Notes under the pieces: model-generated
The model's database searches: none
What the model saw: only the letters and a program-made list of their open reading frames with translations
What the model was told of the DNA's origin: nothing
Translations under genes and position numbers: made by a program
Source: Methylovulum sp.
GTDB taxonomy: Bacteria; Pseudomonadota; Gammaproteobacteria; Methylococcales; Methylomonadaceae
Assembly: GCA_028712695.1 (NCBI GenBank)
Contig: JAQTQZ010000006.1
Span: 85,434 to 149,433 of the forward strand
Length of the DNA: 64,000 nucleotides
Direction of reading: 5' to 3'
Shown: piece after piece, positions 1 to 8,420 of the stretch
How the letters are laid out: each line of letters begins with the position of its first letter
Numbering within the stretch: position 1 is the stretch's first letter

Positions 1-376
1 GGATCGAAGAAATGGCGACTATCGACGACGCCACTTTCATTTTCATTGAACCGTAATCATGCGTCCCTAGCCAGTCTAATTTTTCAGTTGTCTCCCCTAT
101 ATCAAGGCGTGAGACAAAATTTTCATAGCCGCTGAACATGATGATGACAACCAAGCTGCCGACTAGGGTCAGGTCAATCAAGGTTAGCAGTGTCAGGGTA
201 AAGTCAGTTTCGCCCATTTCAAAAATGTGCGGGATGAAGTGGTAGAGTTCTTGGAAGAATTTCAGGAAAATTGCCAGCATAACAAAACTCATCCCGACAT
301 AAATCGGCGCCAACATCCAGCGGCTGGCGTAGATTAGCCGCTCCATTGAGCGCTCTAGCCGTTGTCTAAATAGCAT
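1..376 (-). CDS. yqhA: YqhA-family (UPF0114) inner membrane protein, C-terminus outside window
   Basis: The frame is open from the ATG at 376 to the window edge, so about 125 residues are visible and the end is missing. The protein matches E. coli YqhA almost motif for motif: an N-terminal [11 protein letters not shown] stretch, [15 protein letters not shown], and [11 protein letters not shown] near the edge. YqhA is a small inner membrane protein of unknown function; hydrophobic segments lie at about residues 18-40 and 62-85. It runs leftward, and its start lies 1 bp from the stop codon of ybiB, so the two are probably co-transcribed. Family assignment is firm; function is not known. Confidence 0.93.
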   Translation of the reverse strand, partial: MLFRQRLERSMERLIYASRWMLAPIYVGMSFVMLAIFLKFFQELYHFIPHIFEMGETDFTLTLLTLIDLTLVGSLVVIIMFSGYENFVSRLDIGETTEKLDWLGTHDYGSMKMKVASSIVAISSI

Positions 377-377
377 G

Positions 378-1403
378 TCAGTTTTTGGCCGTATATTTTT
401 GTTTGTTCCGGTTTGACCAATATGCGGTAGCCAATTCATGCGCTTGCTGTTGGCTGTCCGCCTTGCCTAACAATTTAAGGGCGATTGCAGCCGTGCCGAT
501 AATGGACGCCGTCGCAAATTCATCATCGAGGTGGCCTTGCCAGACTAAGGCCAACTGTTCAGGGTCAAGCAATTCGGCTTTGATATGGCGGCGACCAAAC
601 AGCGCAGGCCAGTTTTCATCAGACAACTCGCCGTTATGGACACTTTGCACTAGACATTCCATATCGGGGTTGCGTTCGGTTTCACCGCCCTCACCTTTTA
701 AAACCGCCATGTGTGGCTGGTTGAGCAACGCCGCAGCCTGTTGGTGGACGGGACGGTAACTAGGGTGAAAAATGCCTTGGATGCTGTAATCGGCGTTAAA
801 TGGATTGAGCAGACGCACCAAAGTATGCACCGGTGAACGCAAACCCAAAACTGGCCGTAATTCAATAATATCGTGCAATTTAGGGCAGAATTGCTGTAAT
901 GACAGATAGCTGAAGTGTTGCCCAGCCAACTGTTGCCTGGCCTGCTCAACCGATTCCGCACGTTGCAGGCCTAGCGCATTGAGCGCATCTTCCGTGTACA
1001 GCCTGCCTGCGGTATGCCCTGCCGCACCGTGCATAAAGACCGTGATGCCATTGTCTGCCAACAACAAAGCGGACAATAAAAACCACGGCAAATGCCTGCG
1101 TTTGCCCGCATAAGTCGACCAATCCAGATCAACATGCGTACCTGAGGCAAAGCTGAACTGCTCACGGGCAGCCTGCACAAAGCCCGCCAGCTCTTCCGGC
1201 GTTTCTTCCTTGACCCGCATCAGCATTAAAAATGCGCCCAACTGAATGGGCAAAACGCGGTCGCTCAGTATCATCTGCATGGCGCGATAGGCTTCCTCTT
1301 GCGTCAAAGGCCTGGAGCCTTTTTTGCCTTTGCCTAAAATGCGGATGGTTTCTGCGAAGGGATGTTCTGGATGGGGGGTATCTTCGTGATGCCGGACAGT
1401 CAT
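378..1403 (-). CDS. ybiB: YbiB/TrpD2-family glycosyltransferase-like protein
   Basis: A 341-residue member of the TrpD2/YbiB family, which has the anthranilate phosphoribosyltransferase fold but does not make tryptophan; E. coli YbiB binds nucleic acid. The N-terminal helical domain (about residues 15-80) and the following nucleoside-phosphorylase-type domain can be followed. The [21 protein letters not shown] segment sits where TrpD has its glycine-rich loop, but with a different sequence. The ATG at 1403 overlaps the TGA of cyoE by 4 bases (ATGA), which suggests translational coupling. Nearest alternative is a true TrpD, which the lack of trp neighbours makes unlikely. Confidence 0.85.
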   Translation of the reverse strand: MTVRHHEDTPHPEHPFAETIRILGKGKKGSRPLTQEEAYRAMQMILSDRVLPIQLGAFLMLMRVKEETPEELAGFVQAAREQFSFASGTHVDLDWSTYAGKRRHLPWFLLSALLLADNGITVFMHGAAGHTAGRLYTEDALNALGLQRAESVEQARQQLAGQHFSYLSLQQFCPKLHDIIELRPVLGLRSPVHTLVRLLNPFNADYSIQGIFHPSYRPVHQQAAALLNQPHMAVLKGEGGETERNPDMECLVQSVHNGELSDENWPALFGRRHIKAELLDPEQLALVWQGHLDDEFATASIIGTAAIALKLLGKADSQQQAHELATAYWSNRNKQKYTAKN

Positions 1404-2287
1404 AAGGTGTATTTGAAATAATGGTCGATTAACAAAACAGCAAACAAGACAGTGATATAAACAATGGAATAACCAAAGGTCTTCATCGCCGTTTTGTTGT
1501 CTTTAGTCCGCATCATCAGGAGGGCGAGATAAATGAACACCAATCCTAAAGGCACCGCAGACGCCAGATAAATCAGCCCGCTCATGCCAGTCAAATAAGG
1601 CAACAGCGTGACTATCAGCAGCAATACCGTGTACAGCAGGATTTGCAGGCGGGTAAATTCAACCCCATGCGTGACCGGCAACATCGGGATGTTGACCTTG
1701 GCGTATTCCTCCCGTCGGGCAATCGCCAACGCCCAAAAATGCGGCGGGGTCCAGACGAAAATAATCAACGCCAGCAGCAAGGCGTAAGGGTCAATAGTGT
1801 TAGTCATCGCACACCAGCCGAGCAGTGGCGGGGTCGCGCCGAACGCGCCGCCAATGACGATATTTTGTGGCGTGGCACGTTTAAGGTACAGCGTATAAAC
1901 AATGGCGTAACCGAATAAGGACAGAAAGGTCAGCACGGCTGTCAGGACATTGACCATCAACGTCAACAACAGCATCGAACCGATGCCTAGCACAATGGCA
2001 AAAGCCATCACATTGGTGGCGGTTAATGAGCCTTGGGGTAACGGGCGGTGTTCGGTACGGGCCATTTGCGCATCGGCCTTGCGGTCAATAAAATGATTGA
2101 TCGCCGCCGCTGAAGACGCCGCAAGGGCAATACCGACAGTCCCATAAATAACCGTTGCTATAGGTGGCATTCCGGGCACTGCCAGCAACATGCCGACAAT
2201 CGCCGTAAACAGCATTTCCAAAACCACATTGGGCTTGCACAGCGTCAGATAGTTTTTCCAGGAAATATTGGGGGTTTGGTTAGACAT
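1400..2287 (-). CDS. cyoE: Protoheme IX farnesyltransferase (haem O synthase)
   Basis: Polytopic UbiA-family prenyltransferase that adds a farnesyl group to haem B to make haem O for haem-copper oxidases. The Asp-rich substrate motif [20 protein letters not shown] is at about residues 63-82, followed by about eight further hydrophobic segments, with total length 295, normal for CyoE/CtaB. I chose the ATG at 2287 ([19 protein letters not shown]) over an in-frame ATG nine codons upstream, because CyoE proteins usually begin close to this motif and a GGTG lies about 8 bases before it. It is first in a leftward cyoE-ybiB-yqhA run. Oxidase subunit genes would be expected just outside the window but are not seen. 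Confidence 0.93.
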   Translation of the reverse strand: MSNQTPNISWKNYLTLCKPNVVLEMLFTAIVGMLLAVPGMPPIATVIYGTVGIALAASSAAAINHFIDRKADAQMARTEHRPLPQGSLTATNVMAFAIVLGIGSMLLLTLMVNVLTAVLTFLSLFGYAIVYTLYLKRATPQNIVIGGAFGATPPLLGWCAMTNTIDPYALLLALIIFVWTPPHFWALAIARREEYAKVNIPMLPVTHGVEFTRLQILLYTVLLLIVTLLPYLTGMSGLIYLASAVPLGLVFIYLALLMMRTKDNKTAMKTFGYSIVYITVLFAVLLIDHYFKYTL

Positions 2288-2428
2288 TTGCTTAAACACC
2301 AACTTTAAAATCATTCTATAGAATACAGTGAACCGTTCATTATTGAAATAGCCCGATTATTCTGGTTTTTATTGACAAGACACGTGCTGTTCTTTTTCCA
2401 TAGGGTAACGCGGCAGAGCCTAAATAGC

Positions 2429-2445
2429 ATTGGCCAATGGCCAAT
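2429..2445. promoter_or_regulatory. 17-bp perfect palindrome upstream of cyoE
   Basis: ATTGGCCA-A-TGGCCAAT is a perfect 8+1+8 inverted repeat about 140 bp before the cyoE start. Its shape suits a dimeric regulator. No regulator can be named from the sequence. Confidence 0.3.
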
Positions 2446-2663
2446 ATTTGACTGGCACAACCCAAATCACATGAAGGGCAAATGTGTTGAAACTTATCTT
2501 CGGCTATTTGCAGGGACTAATCGTATTCGCAAACCTGTTGTCTGAACACCATGTTTGAATCGATAAATTTTTTGGCATACTTACCATTCCAAGCAAAGCT
2601 GGCTTTGCTTGTCAGGAGAGTAATTTTCGAAAAAATCTCAGATAGATTCTATGGGACACATAA

Positions 2664-2735
2664 GTCTAACGTTATAGTAAGGGGCGTTGCCTGGCTTTAT
2701 CGCGCAACGCCTGGTGGACTGCAGGATCAGCCTTT
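2664..2735 (-). other. attC-like recombination site downstream of a leftward cassette
   Basis: Read on the minus strand, this ends in CCCCTTACTATAACGTTAGAC, the same architecture as the right halves of the two attC sites at 5.3 and 6.4 kb (CCCTTAC, then AACGTT, then RGGC/AGAC). An inverted pair GGCGTTGC/GCAACGCC gives the central stem. The left R'' box next to the lipoprotein stop codon is degenerate, so this is a weakened or partial attC. Confidence 0.5.
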
Positions 2736-2736
2736 T

Positions 2737-3528
2737 TCACTGACCTACCAGTACGGGTACATTGCCTTGGACTATTACGCAATTTTTGCTTTCCCTGCAC
2801 GCTTCGGAATATCGCTTGATTGACTCCAGTTGTACAAACTGCGCAGCATCAAGCTTCATTTGCTCACGATAAGCATTGTCCGCGTTTGCTCTACTCTGTT
2901 CCGCTTGGAGTCTTGAGTCTTCCGATAATTTTCGTTGTTTTTCTGTCTTTACGCGCTGCTGTTGGATAGCGGTGTTGTTCATTTCAACAATGACAGCCGG
3001 GTCAGGAAGCGCCTTGCCCATGTTGACGTTTATAAGCGATACATGCAGTCCGGTCTTTTTGATGTGTTTCTTGAATTGATCTGCTATTTCTTTCTCGATG
3101 CTGGCAAGAGTCGCCGGATCGGTCATGATTGGAGTCATCTGATACTTTTTTGTCACGTCACGCACAATCGTACGGTATTGCTCCTTTAGATTGTTCTCAT
3201 ACCAGTTTTCGTACCCGAAGTTTTTTACTAGTTCAGCAGGGTCACGCCATTGCAGCACAATGTAACTGGCATAGTTAATGAAGTTGTTGTCGTTGGTCGA
3301 TAAATGTTCGAGCGGCTCGTTGTATTTGATTGGCGTTAACGCGACGGATACCCCACGAGTGGACCACCAATACCACGACAGACCGGGTTTCTGTGTCTCG
3401 TCACGAACCCCGCCGTGACCAAAGAACCACGGATTGTCAACTATAACGGTTTCATATCCAGGCTCAGTGATGACTTTAGTACACCCATAAATCAGTACAA
3501 GGCAAATAAATGCAAACAGTGCTTTCAT
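2737..3528 (-). CDS. SPFH/band-7 domain lipoprotein (probable cassette gene)
   Basis: A 263-residue protein with a lipoprotein signal peptide (MKALFAFICLVLIYGC, lipobox LIYGC), so probably anchored in an outer or inner membrane. Residues about 20-190 look like a prohibitin/band-7 domain (PGYETVIVDNPWFFGHGGV, then KPGLSWYWW). Next comes a charged coiled-coil-like helix (QQQRVKTEKQRKLSEDSRLQAEQ) and two Cys near the end. The start at 3528 is set by AAGGAG just upstream and by the signal peptide; a longer frame to 3672 has neither. attC-like sequences lie on both sides in the same orientation, so it appears to be carried on an integron-type cassette. Function unknown. Confidence 0.75.
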   Translation of the reverse strand: MKALFAFICLVLIYGCTKVITEPGYETVIVDNPWFFGHGGVRDETQKPGLSWYWWSTRGVSVALTPIKYNEPLEHLSTNDNNFINYASYIVLQWRDPAELVKNFGYENWYENNLKEQYRTIVRDVTKKYQMTPIMTDPATLASIEKEIADQFKKHIKKTGLHVSLINVNMGKALPDPAVIVEMNNTAIQQQRVKTEKQRKLSEDSRLQAEQSRANADNAYREQMKLDAAQFVQLESIKRYSEACRESKNCVIVQGNVPVLVGQ

Positions 3529-3564
3529 TTTGAAAAATCTCCTTGGGAAAGCTTCCTTCGGCAA

Positions 3565-3587
3565 GGCTATAACGTTACGAGACGGTG
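3565..3587 (-). other. attC R'-end remnant upstream of the lipoprotein
   Basis: On the minus strand this reads CACCGTCTCGTAACGTTATAGCC. The CGTAACGTTA core is shared with the other attC sites in this window. No matching left half is found, so it is a truncated site, possibly cut by the nearby IS1-like insertion. Confidence 0.4.
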
Positions 3588-3742
3588 AAAGTATTCCACC
3601 ACCCGATACCTCATATAATATACCTATCCATAGTAAAGCCACAAAGCCCTTATGCCACAGCGCCGCTACCACCCTACCTTAAATCGGCAACAAGATATGT
3701 TATTGCCCCCGAGTCGGGGGACATCGACATGGTCGCCATTCG

Positions 3743-4143
3743 GGTAGTGGGTCTAATCTGTAATTTATATTAAACTAGCCGCCTATGACATGCTATCAAG
3801 AAATTACCTGCCCGACCTGCGGCAGCGGCAACAACATTATGAAATCAGGCCGCAGCGCGTTAGGCATCCAACGTTACCGCTGCCGGAACCCCGGGGGCGG
3901 GACTAAGACCTTCATGCCCAGTTACCGTTACAAAGCCCTTGAACCGAGTGTCAAGACACAGGCAGTCGACATGGCCATCAACGGCAGCGGCATCCGTGAC
4001 ACGGCACGCGTACTGAAGATCAGCAAGAACACGGTCATGCACCTTAAAACCTCGTCCGGGTGAACCCAAACTTCCGGCCCGGAATGGGCAAAGTCGAATT
4101 TGGCTTGGATATTTATGCCTAATCGCAGATTAGACCCACTACC
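3743..4143 (+). mobile_element. Internally deleted IS1-like element
   Basis: Two perfect 18-bp terminal inverted repeats (GGTAGTGGGTCTAATCTG at 3743-3760 and its complement at 4126-4143) bound a 401-bp element. It contains an InsA-like ORF but no DDE (InsB) part. After the InsA stop, the other frame encodes a short tail ending FRPGMGKVEFGLDIYA, so the element looks like a deletion derivative with both ends kept. I could not find a target-site duplication. Confidence 0.8.
3785..4063 (+). CDS. InsA-like N-terminal fragment of IS1 transposase
   Basis: A 92-residue product with an IS1 InsA zinc-finger start (CPTCGSGNNIMKSGRSALGIQRYRCR) and the helix-turn-helix region DMAINGSGIRDTARVLKISKNTV. In IS1, InsA alone binds the ends and represses, and active transposase is made by a -1 frameshift into insB. 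Here insB is absent, so the protein cannot catalyse transposition but might still bind IS1-type ends. The second Cys pair of the finger looks damaged (RCRNPGGGTKTF), so even binding is doubtful. Confidence 0.75.
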   Translation: MTCYQEITCPTCGSGNNIMKSGRSALGIQRYRCRNPGGGTKTFMPSYRYKALEPSVKTQAVDMAINGSGIRDTARVLKISKNTVMHLKTSSG

Positions 4144-4289
4144 GTTGGACGAAATCACCTTGTTTCAAGATAAATTTGATTCTAAAAAATATCACCACCG
4201 GACTTTTAAAACACGCACTGAGAATTATAATTTGCAACCCAGAAACTTTACTTAAAATAGACCAAGATAAAACCTTACTCAAAAAAAAT

Positions 4290-5091
4290 GGCTATGTCAC
4301 CGTTAATTATGGAATCATACCGCCAACGCCCTGTCTGATCAGTTAACCACCAATTTGATTGGGATAAGCTGATGATTACCGAAGACTTTAAGGAATTGCT
4401 GTCAAGCCTCTGTGGACTTAGCCTTCATCACCGCAATGTGGCCAAGACCGCGCTTGATCGTCAAACCGACCTGCCCGCCATAGAATCGGTTGAAACCCGC
4501 TTGTCCGCATTGTGCGGGTATCCAGCTGTCGCGTTACGGCTTCGCCAGCGGCCTGCAACGCTACCGTTGCCAAAGCTGCCAGAAAACCTTCAACGCCCTG
4601 GCGGGTACCCCAACTCGCGGCTACGCCATAAGTCCAAATGGCTGGGTTACTTGGCGGCTTTGGCGGAGTCAAGAACGGTGCGCCAGTGCGCCCGAAGGCA
4701 TTACAGAAGTGGATGAAGTCTATCTGCCCGAATCAGACAAGGGCAAGCGGAATCTAAGCCGCAAGCCCAGGAACGCGGGTGCAGTGCCCGAAAGCCCGGC
4801 ATCTCCGACGAACAGGCCTGTATCTTGGTGACGCGTGACCGCTCCGGCCACACCCTCGATTTCGTGACCGGCAACGGCCAGCTGACCAAGGCGCGTTTGG
4901 TGGATGCGCTGGGGTTCGTGCTGGCCACCGACGGCAATCCCACCTACAAGGGGGTTCTGCAGGGCAAAAGGTATCAGCCACGAAGCAGTCAACCTCAGCC
5001 AAGGCCAGCGGGTTAAGGGGGCTTCCCCAACTCCGCAATGGCTGCTCAATGCCGCCTTGGGGAATTTTCAACAATTAACGGTAACATAGCC
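4290..5091 (+). mobile_element. Decayed IS1595-family element
   Basis: The terminal inverted repeats GGCTATGTCACCGTTAATT (4290-4308) and its near-complement at 5073-5091 match at 18 of 19 positions. They enclose about 800 bp with a broken ISXO2/IS1595-type transposase. No clear 8-bp target duplication is visible. Between this element and the IS1-like one (4144-4289) lies a short coding-like scrap of unknown origin. Confidence 0.8.
4372..5060 (+). pseudogene. IS1595/ISXO2-type transposase, multiply frameshifted
   Basis: Pieces of one transposase are spread over two frames: MITEDFKELLSSLCGLS at the start, then a zinc ribbon (PACPHCAGIQLSRYGFASGLQRYRCQSCQ) in another frame, LRHKSKWLGYLAALAES back in the first, EGITEVDEVYLPES in the second, VTRDRSGHTLDFVTGNG in the first, and HEAVNLSQGQRV in the second. 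The order is that of ISXO2-like DDE transposases. At least four frame changes make it inactive. Confidence 0.85.
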
Positions 5092-5264
5092 TTCAAAAAG
5101 GACTTGAGTTGACCAGTCATAGTAACGATCAGGAAGATATTTTTAATATTATTACCGGTCTACGCCATGCCTATAACGCAGGAAAAGGGTTTATGGCTGT
5201 TGCTAGGCCACAGTTATGAACGAATTCTGCAACACATAAAAAGTAGTATCAGTTGTATTGCACA

Positions 5265-5386
5265 GCCCAACAAGTCAGTCAAGGGACGCGCCGCCCGCTG
5301 GCGGTTTTGAAATTCAGTTTTTTATCAAGGTTTGCCTGCGTCGTTTCGCTTTTGTTAGCAACGCGTCCCTTACCGTAACGTTGGGC
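5265..5386 (+). other. attC site 1 (integron cassette recombination site)
   Basis: A 122-bp site bounded by inverse core boxes GCCCAAC (5265-5271) and GTTGGGC (5380-5386). The inner arms CAAGGGACGC and GCGTCCCTTA pair over nine bases. This is the R''-L''...L'-R' layout of long, VCR-like attC sites, oriented so that cassettes to the right read on the plus strand. The stretch 5092-5264 before it holds only a short coding-like scrap. Confidence 0.75.
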
Positions 5387-5410
5387 TTCTTTACTTCCCC
5401 ACATAGGCCC

Positions 5411-5447
5411 GTAATGTTGGGGGTAAGCCCCCCCCCCCCAACATTAC
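5411..5447. repeat. Inverted repeat with a 12-C homopolymer
   Basis: GTAATGTTGGGGG (5411-5423) pairs perfectly with CCCCCAACATTAC (5435-5447). The loop side carries a run of 12 C (5428-5439). It could act as a terminator or protein site at the head of cassette 1, and such C-tracts are prone to slippage. No function can be assigned. Confidence 0.55.
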
Positions 5448-5630
5448 CAACTGAACCTGAGATTTCGCAGTGTCGGCGGATTAAAACTACGCGCGGCTGG
5501 CTACGAGGTTTAACAAGGTTTGTGAAGCGCACCTAAGCCGCACTACTGCGTTAGTACGCCAAAAAGTAATGTCATGATAAACAGGGGGCTTGATAATCCC
5601 CCAAGTCTCTAAATAAGGACATTGGATTAA

Positions 5631-5662
5631 AGCTTCTGTTTTTAATGGCAGCAACAGAAGCT
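5631..5662. repeat. 10-bp inverted repeat before the cassette gene
   Basis: AGCTTCTGTT (5631-5640) and AACAGAAGCT (5653-5662) form a hairpin about 45 bp before the gene start at 5708. It could affect its translation or transcription. The rest of 5448-5707 shows a GGGGG/CCCCC mini-hairpin at about 5584 and no gene. Confidence 0.4.
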
Positions 5663-5707
5663 ATAGTAAGGAATTGGCTGCCATCACTTATATTGGAGGA
5701 AAGTAAC

Positions 5708-6163
5708 ATGGCTGATTTGATGAGATATGTATCGAAGAGTCTAAGCCCCAACGCTAAGGTCGATCTGTACTTTGGTAAATGGGCTAAGATTGGGGACGGT
5801 GATGTACTGGGTCTGGAGCCGCTTCACATCAATATGAAGGGCAAAGGACAGGTTTTGGGCTTTGATTTTGATAGCAGCGTCGAAATAACGATGCCGGACT
5901 TCGAGCCTAAAGGTATATGCACAATTAAAGTGGGTAATAACGCCCCGGTTTCTACAAAATATTGGGATGAAAACGGGAAGTTACGGATGAACGCGTATAA
6001 TTTGTATGTCTATCCCGATGGAAATTGGACATGGGTATGGGTGGAAACCGAAGCAAAGGGGATTCCAATTAAAGTTTGGATCGGAATCTGGCCTCAAGGC
6101 TATACCATGCTGGCGGCAGATATGACCACAAGCACTGAGCTAAGCCCTAACAATCGCCCATAG
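5708..6163 (+). CDS. Cassette-borne protein of unknown function
   Basis: A 151-residue protein that I do not recognise. The start at 5708 is chosen because GGAGG lies 8 bases upstream; an earlier in-frame ATG at 5645 has no ribosome site. There is no signal peptide and no clear membrane segment. It is rich in aromatic residues, with a Trp-rich strand pattern (NWTWVWVETEAKGIPIKVWIGIWPQG, residues about 105-130) that suggests a beta-sandwich or barrel. It lies alone between two attC sites in the same orientation, the arrangement of an integron gene cassette. About 240 bp of apparently non-coding sequence, including an 8-G run at 6176-6183, separates it from the next attC. Confidence 0.7.
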   Translation: MADLMRYVSKSLSPNAKVDLYFGKWAKIGDGDVLGLEPLHINMKGKGQVLGFDFDSSVEITMPDFEPKGICTIKVGNNAPVSTKYWDENGKLRMNAYNLYVYPDGNWTWVWVETEAKGIPIKVWIGIWPQGYTMLAADMTTSTELSPNNRP

Positions 6164-6403
6164 GGCACTTACAGCGGGGGGGGTTGGTAGCGCGCGTGTT
6201 GCCCTGCAATCCGGCGACTGGTAGTTGTTTGATCTTCTGCTTGCCGGTTGTCTTCAGCTTTTCAGGTGGCTTTGCGTTGGCACCGGTAGTTTTGCGCCCG
6301 TTGTGTAAACGTCCTTTCGTCGCCAGCTTTGGTGCTTGTTGCGCGTCGGGGCAAACTGAGCTATTTGGATTCGTGGTCGTTTGGCGCAAGTATGTTCTTC
6401 TTA

Positions 6404-6523
6404 GCCCAACAAGTCGGTCAAGGCGACTTGCCGCCTCTTGGCAATTTTGAAGTTTCGTTTTTTATCAAGGTAAGCGGCTGCGCTGTAGGCAATCAAACAG
6501 GCAGCCCCTTACCAACGTTAGGC
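6404..6523 (+). other. attC site 2
   Basis: 120 bp from GCCCAAC (6404-6410) to GTTAGGC (6517-6523). It shares GCCCAACAAGTC-GTCAAGG at the left and a TTTTTTATCAAGGT block in the middle with attC site 1. Its right arm GGCAGCCCCTTACC is close to Vibrio-type VCR repeats. Same orientation as site 1, so the two define one complete cassette (crossover points about 5381 and 6518). Confidence 0.75.
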
Positions 6524-6643
6524 ATCGATTTAGGAGAACCTAGTTGCGACAAATAGCAATGAAAACGTAAAAATCCTTGGCTACGAAGCGTATAAATGCT
6601 ATTTGGACTTGGCGTAAGAAAAATGGGGAGCCCAACCTCAAGA

Positions 6644-7147
6644 ATGCGTAAATACCAAACTTCGCTTATACGTTTTCTTGCGTTGTCTTTTCCGCTACTT
6701 CTTGCGGGCTGTGTTTCCGTCGACTACCAAGCGAAATTGGCGGAGCTGTCAGATCAACAACGGGCTGCGGCTTATATGCAATTTGAGCTGTCTCGTTACG
6801 ATGCGGCGCTAGCTTGGGTGCGGCACGCATTGCATACGGCACAACGGCTACCGGCAACGTCGGTTCAGGTTGTCGAGGCTTATGATGATGCTGGACTCTT
6901 CTTTTATAGCAAAAAGGATTACGCGCAATCTGCACGCCATCAAGCCATTGCAGTGCTGCTGGCCACAGATAACCCAGCCTTGGAAGCCATGCTCCCCATC
7001 TATCTGGAACGACTACGCTGGGCATGGGAAAAATTCCGGCCGGATGGTGATTTCTCTGATATTAAGGCAAATCCGTTAAGCCTGCTTGATGACGAGGAAT
7101 TGGTATTAGTAAAGGATCCGCGAATCCGAGAGCACTTCTATCAGTAA
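6644..7147 (+). CDS. Cassette-borne TPR-like lipoprotein
   Basis: A 167-residue predicted lipoprotein: a basic start (MRKYQTSLIR), hydrophobic core and lipobox LLAGC. The mature part is helical with TPR-like spacing of small and aromatic residues (AAAYMQFELSRYDAALAWVRHAL, then AGLFFYSKKDYAQSARHQAIAVLL). The start at 6644 places the signal peptide normally; upstream in-frame ATGs at 6596 and 6623 would add a tail of no clear sense. It follows attC site 2, so it is the gene of the second cassette, but I see no attC at its 3' side. Function unknown. Confidence 0.65.
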   Translation: MRKYQTSLIRFLALSFPLLLAGCVSVDYQAKLAELSDQQRAAAYMQFELSRYDAALAWVRHALHTAQRLPATSVQVVEAYDDAGLFFYSKKDYAQSARHQAIAVLLATDNPALEAMLPIYLERLRWAWEKFRPDGDFSDIKANPLSLLDDEELVLVKDPRIREHFYQ

Positions 7148-7319
7148 GCCCCTCGTGTATGGAAATCCATTCCGCTCCTTTGGCGCATAGTCGCAAGGTC
7201 TGCGCATTTTTCACGTTGCCTTCGCTGAATTTCGTTTGTTTTGTGCCTTTTGGGTAAACGTCCAGTCGATGATAACTGCCAAAAATAACAGTGCTTTAGG
7301 GTATCGACACTATCACGGG

Positions 7320-7704
7320 CAGCCATGCCTGCCGCATACAGGCCAGGAGCTTGTCAGCAAAATGCGCCAGCCGGGTTTGGTTTTTACGTCATTTATGCCC
7401 TTTAGGGTACAAACCGAGACCCAAAGGTGCCGTTATGGTCGCGTGGCGTTTCAACCCCAAGCACGCCATGATCACCGCTGGGGGTTTTGCTGCCATAGCC
7501 ATTCCTGCCGTTACCGGAACGGTGCCCCGTCGGTGAATGCTTGGGATTGCCTAGATGGGCTTACAGTCCTGCATTCAGTGGGGCTTCCACGGTGATTTTG
7601 AGGAGTTCCCTGGTTAACGGAAAGGGGCCTGCCTCGGGCTTAATGCCCCGTGCCAAACCTTGGATCGCTGAAACTAAAACGGAGCCTTTGATGATGTCGC
7701 TCAT
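7320..7704 (-). pseudogene. IS256-family transposase remnant (5' part)
   Basis: The minus strand starts well: a strong AGGAGG before ATG at 7704, and MSDIIKGSVLVSAIQGLARG. It then hits a TAA after 47 codons. The same frame continues as AHLGNPKHSPTGHRSGNGRN, with ETPRDHNGTF after it. That is the conserved N-terminal region of IS256 (mutator-type) transposases, so the TAA is a nonsense mutation. After a further stop, a shifted frame gives NQTRLAHFADKLLACMR, again IS256-like. The catalytic part is missing. The stretch 7148-7319 has nothing else that I can identify. Confidence 0.7.
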
Positions 7705-7748
7705 TTTCATTCCTCCTAAAGGAATTCTACTGCATTGAAAATAAGCGG

Positions 7749-7772
7749 TTACACGAAATTATTTACACCCTC
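7749..7772. repeat. Probable IS256-type terminal repeat
   Basis: TTACAC-N8-TTACACCCTC lies just outside the 5' end of the transposase remnant. It resembles a second copy at 13794-13817 (TTTACACAGATTTTTTACAC followed by TCTC). The position and likeness suggest the outer end of the same IS type. Confidence 0.45.
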
Positions 7773-7806
7773 GAGGCACGACCCACAACCTAAGCCCCCT
7801 ATTTTC

Positions 7807-7822
7807 TGTGGCAAAACCGACA
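7807..7822 (+). promoter_or_regulatory. NifA upstream activator site (TGT-N10-ACA)
   Basis: TGT at 7807-7809 and ACA at 7820-7822 with exactly ten bases between them is the canonical NifA site. Its centre lies about 97 bp before the transcription start expected from the sigma-54 promoter at 7885, the usual distance. Confidence 0.7.
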
Positions 7823-7884
7823 ATTCCACTGGCTAACTTGCGTCCAAACGAAGCAAAACGCCGCCATGACTCACTCATGCTATT

Positions 7885-7900
7885 TGGTATTCCTCTTGCT
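7885..7900 (+). promoter_or_regulatory. Sigma-54 promoter for the nifX-like operon
   Basis: TGGTATTCCTCTTGCT has the invariant GG and GC at the exact -24/-12 spacing of TGGCACG-N4-TTGCW. It lies about 145 bp before the nifX-like start and downstream of a perfect NifA site. A 35-codon ORF (ATG at 7939) ends by ATGA overlap with the nifX-like gene; it has no ribosome site and may be only a leader. Confidence 0.7.
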
Positions 7901-8042
7901 TACACATCATCAGATTCCCTTTCACTTTCCAAAACGCCATGATAACCGCCGAACAACCCCGTTTTTTTGATACGCCGACTGCGCCATCTATAGCCATCCC
8001 AACAGACTGGCAGTCAGGCCACTGTAAAGGAGCTATCCAAGC

Positions 8043-8420
8043 ATGATCGACTTTCCGATAAAACTGGCGGTGGCTAGCAAAGAAGGCATGGCAATTAGCG
8101 AGCACTTCGGCCATGCCAAGCAATTTCGCATTTACGAAGCAACCCAGGATGCTTGCCAGCTGCTAGAAACCCGTGAAGTGGCTAATTACTGTCTGGGCCA
8201 GCATTCTGACCAGACGGCGATGGCGGGCATACTGGAAACCATCAAAGATTGTTATGCCGTTTTTGTTGCCAAGATCGGCGACGGGCCAACAGAAAAGCTC
8301 TTGGCTGTCGGAGTCCGAGCCATCTCCCGTTATGCTTACGAGGCCATCGAAGAGTCGCTGCTTGACTACGTGCATAGCGTCGTAGCGGACGAGGAGGCGA
8401 TAGGATGCAGGACCCTGTAG
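8043..8420 (+). CDS. NifX/NifB-family FeMo-cofactor-binding protein
   Basis: A 125-residue single-domain protein of the dinitrogenase iron-molybdenum cofactor family, shared by NifX, NafY and the NifB C-terminus, which bind or carry FeMo-co or its precursor NifB-co. The family signature is visible: IKLAVASKEGMAISEHFGHAKQFRIYE at residues 6-32, and later VFVAKIGDGPTEKLLAVGV. AAGGAG precedes the start at good distance. It is driven by a NifA/sigma-54 promoter and overlaps the next gene by 16 bp. It is shorter than classical NifX (about 158), so I give no symbol. Confidence 0.88.
   Translation: MIDFPIKLAVASKEGMAISEHFGHAKQFRIYEATQDACQLLETREVANYCLGQHSDQTAMAGILETIKDCYAVFVAKIGDGPTEKLLAVGVRAISRYAYEAIEESLLDYVHSVVADEEAIGCRTL

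Noticed and set aside
2551..2823. Rightward 90-residue frame overlapping the lipoprotein gene end
   Set aside because: It has no ribosome site, runs through an attC-like site and overlaps a well-supported gene on the other strand.
6184..6450. Rightward 88-residue frame between the cassette gene and attC site 2
   Set aside because: It extends into the attC site, and its composition and lack of a ribosome site suggest non-coding cassette sequence.
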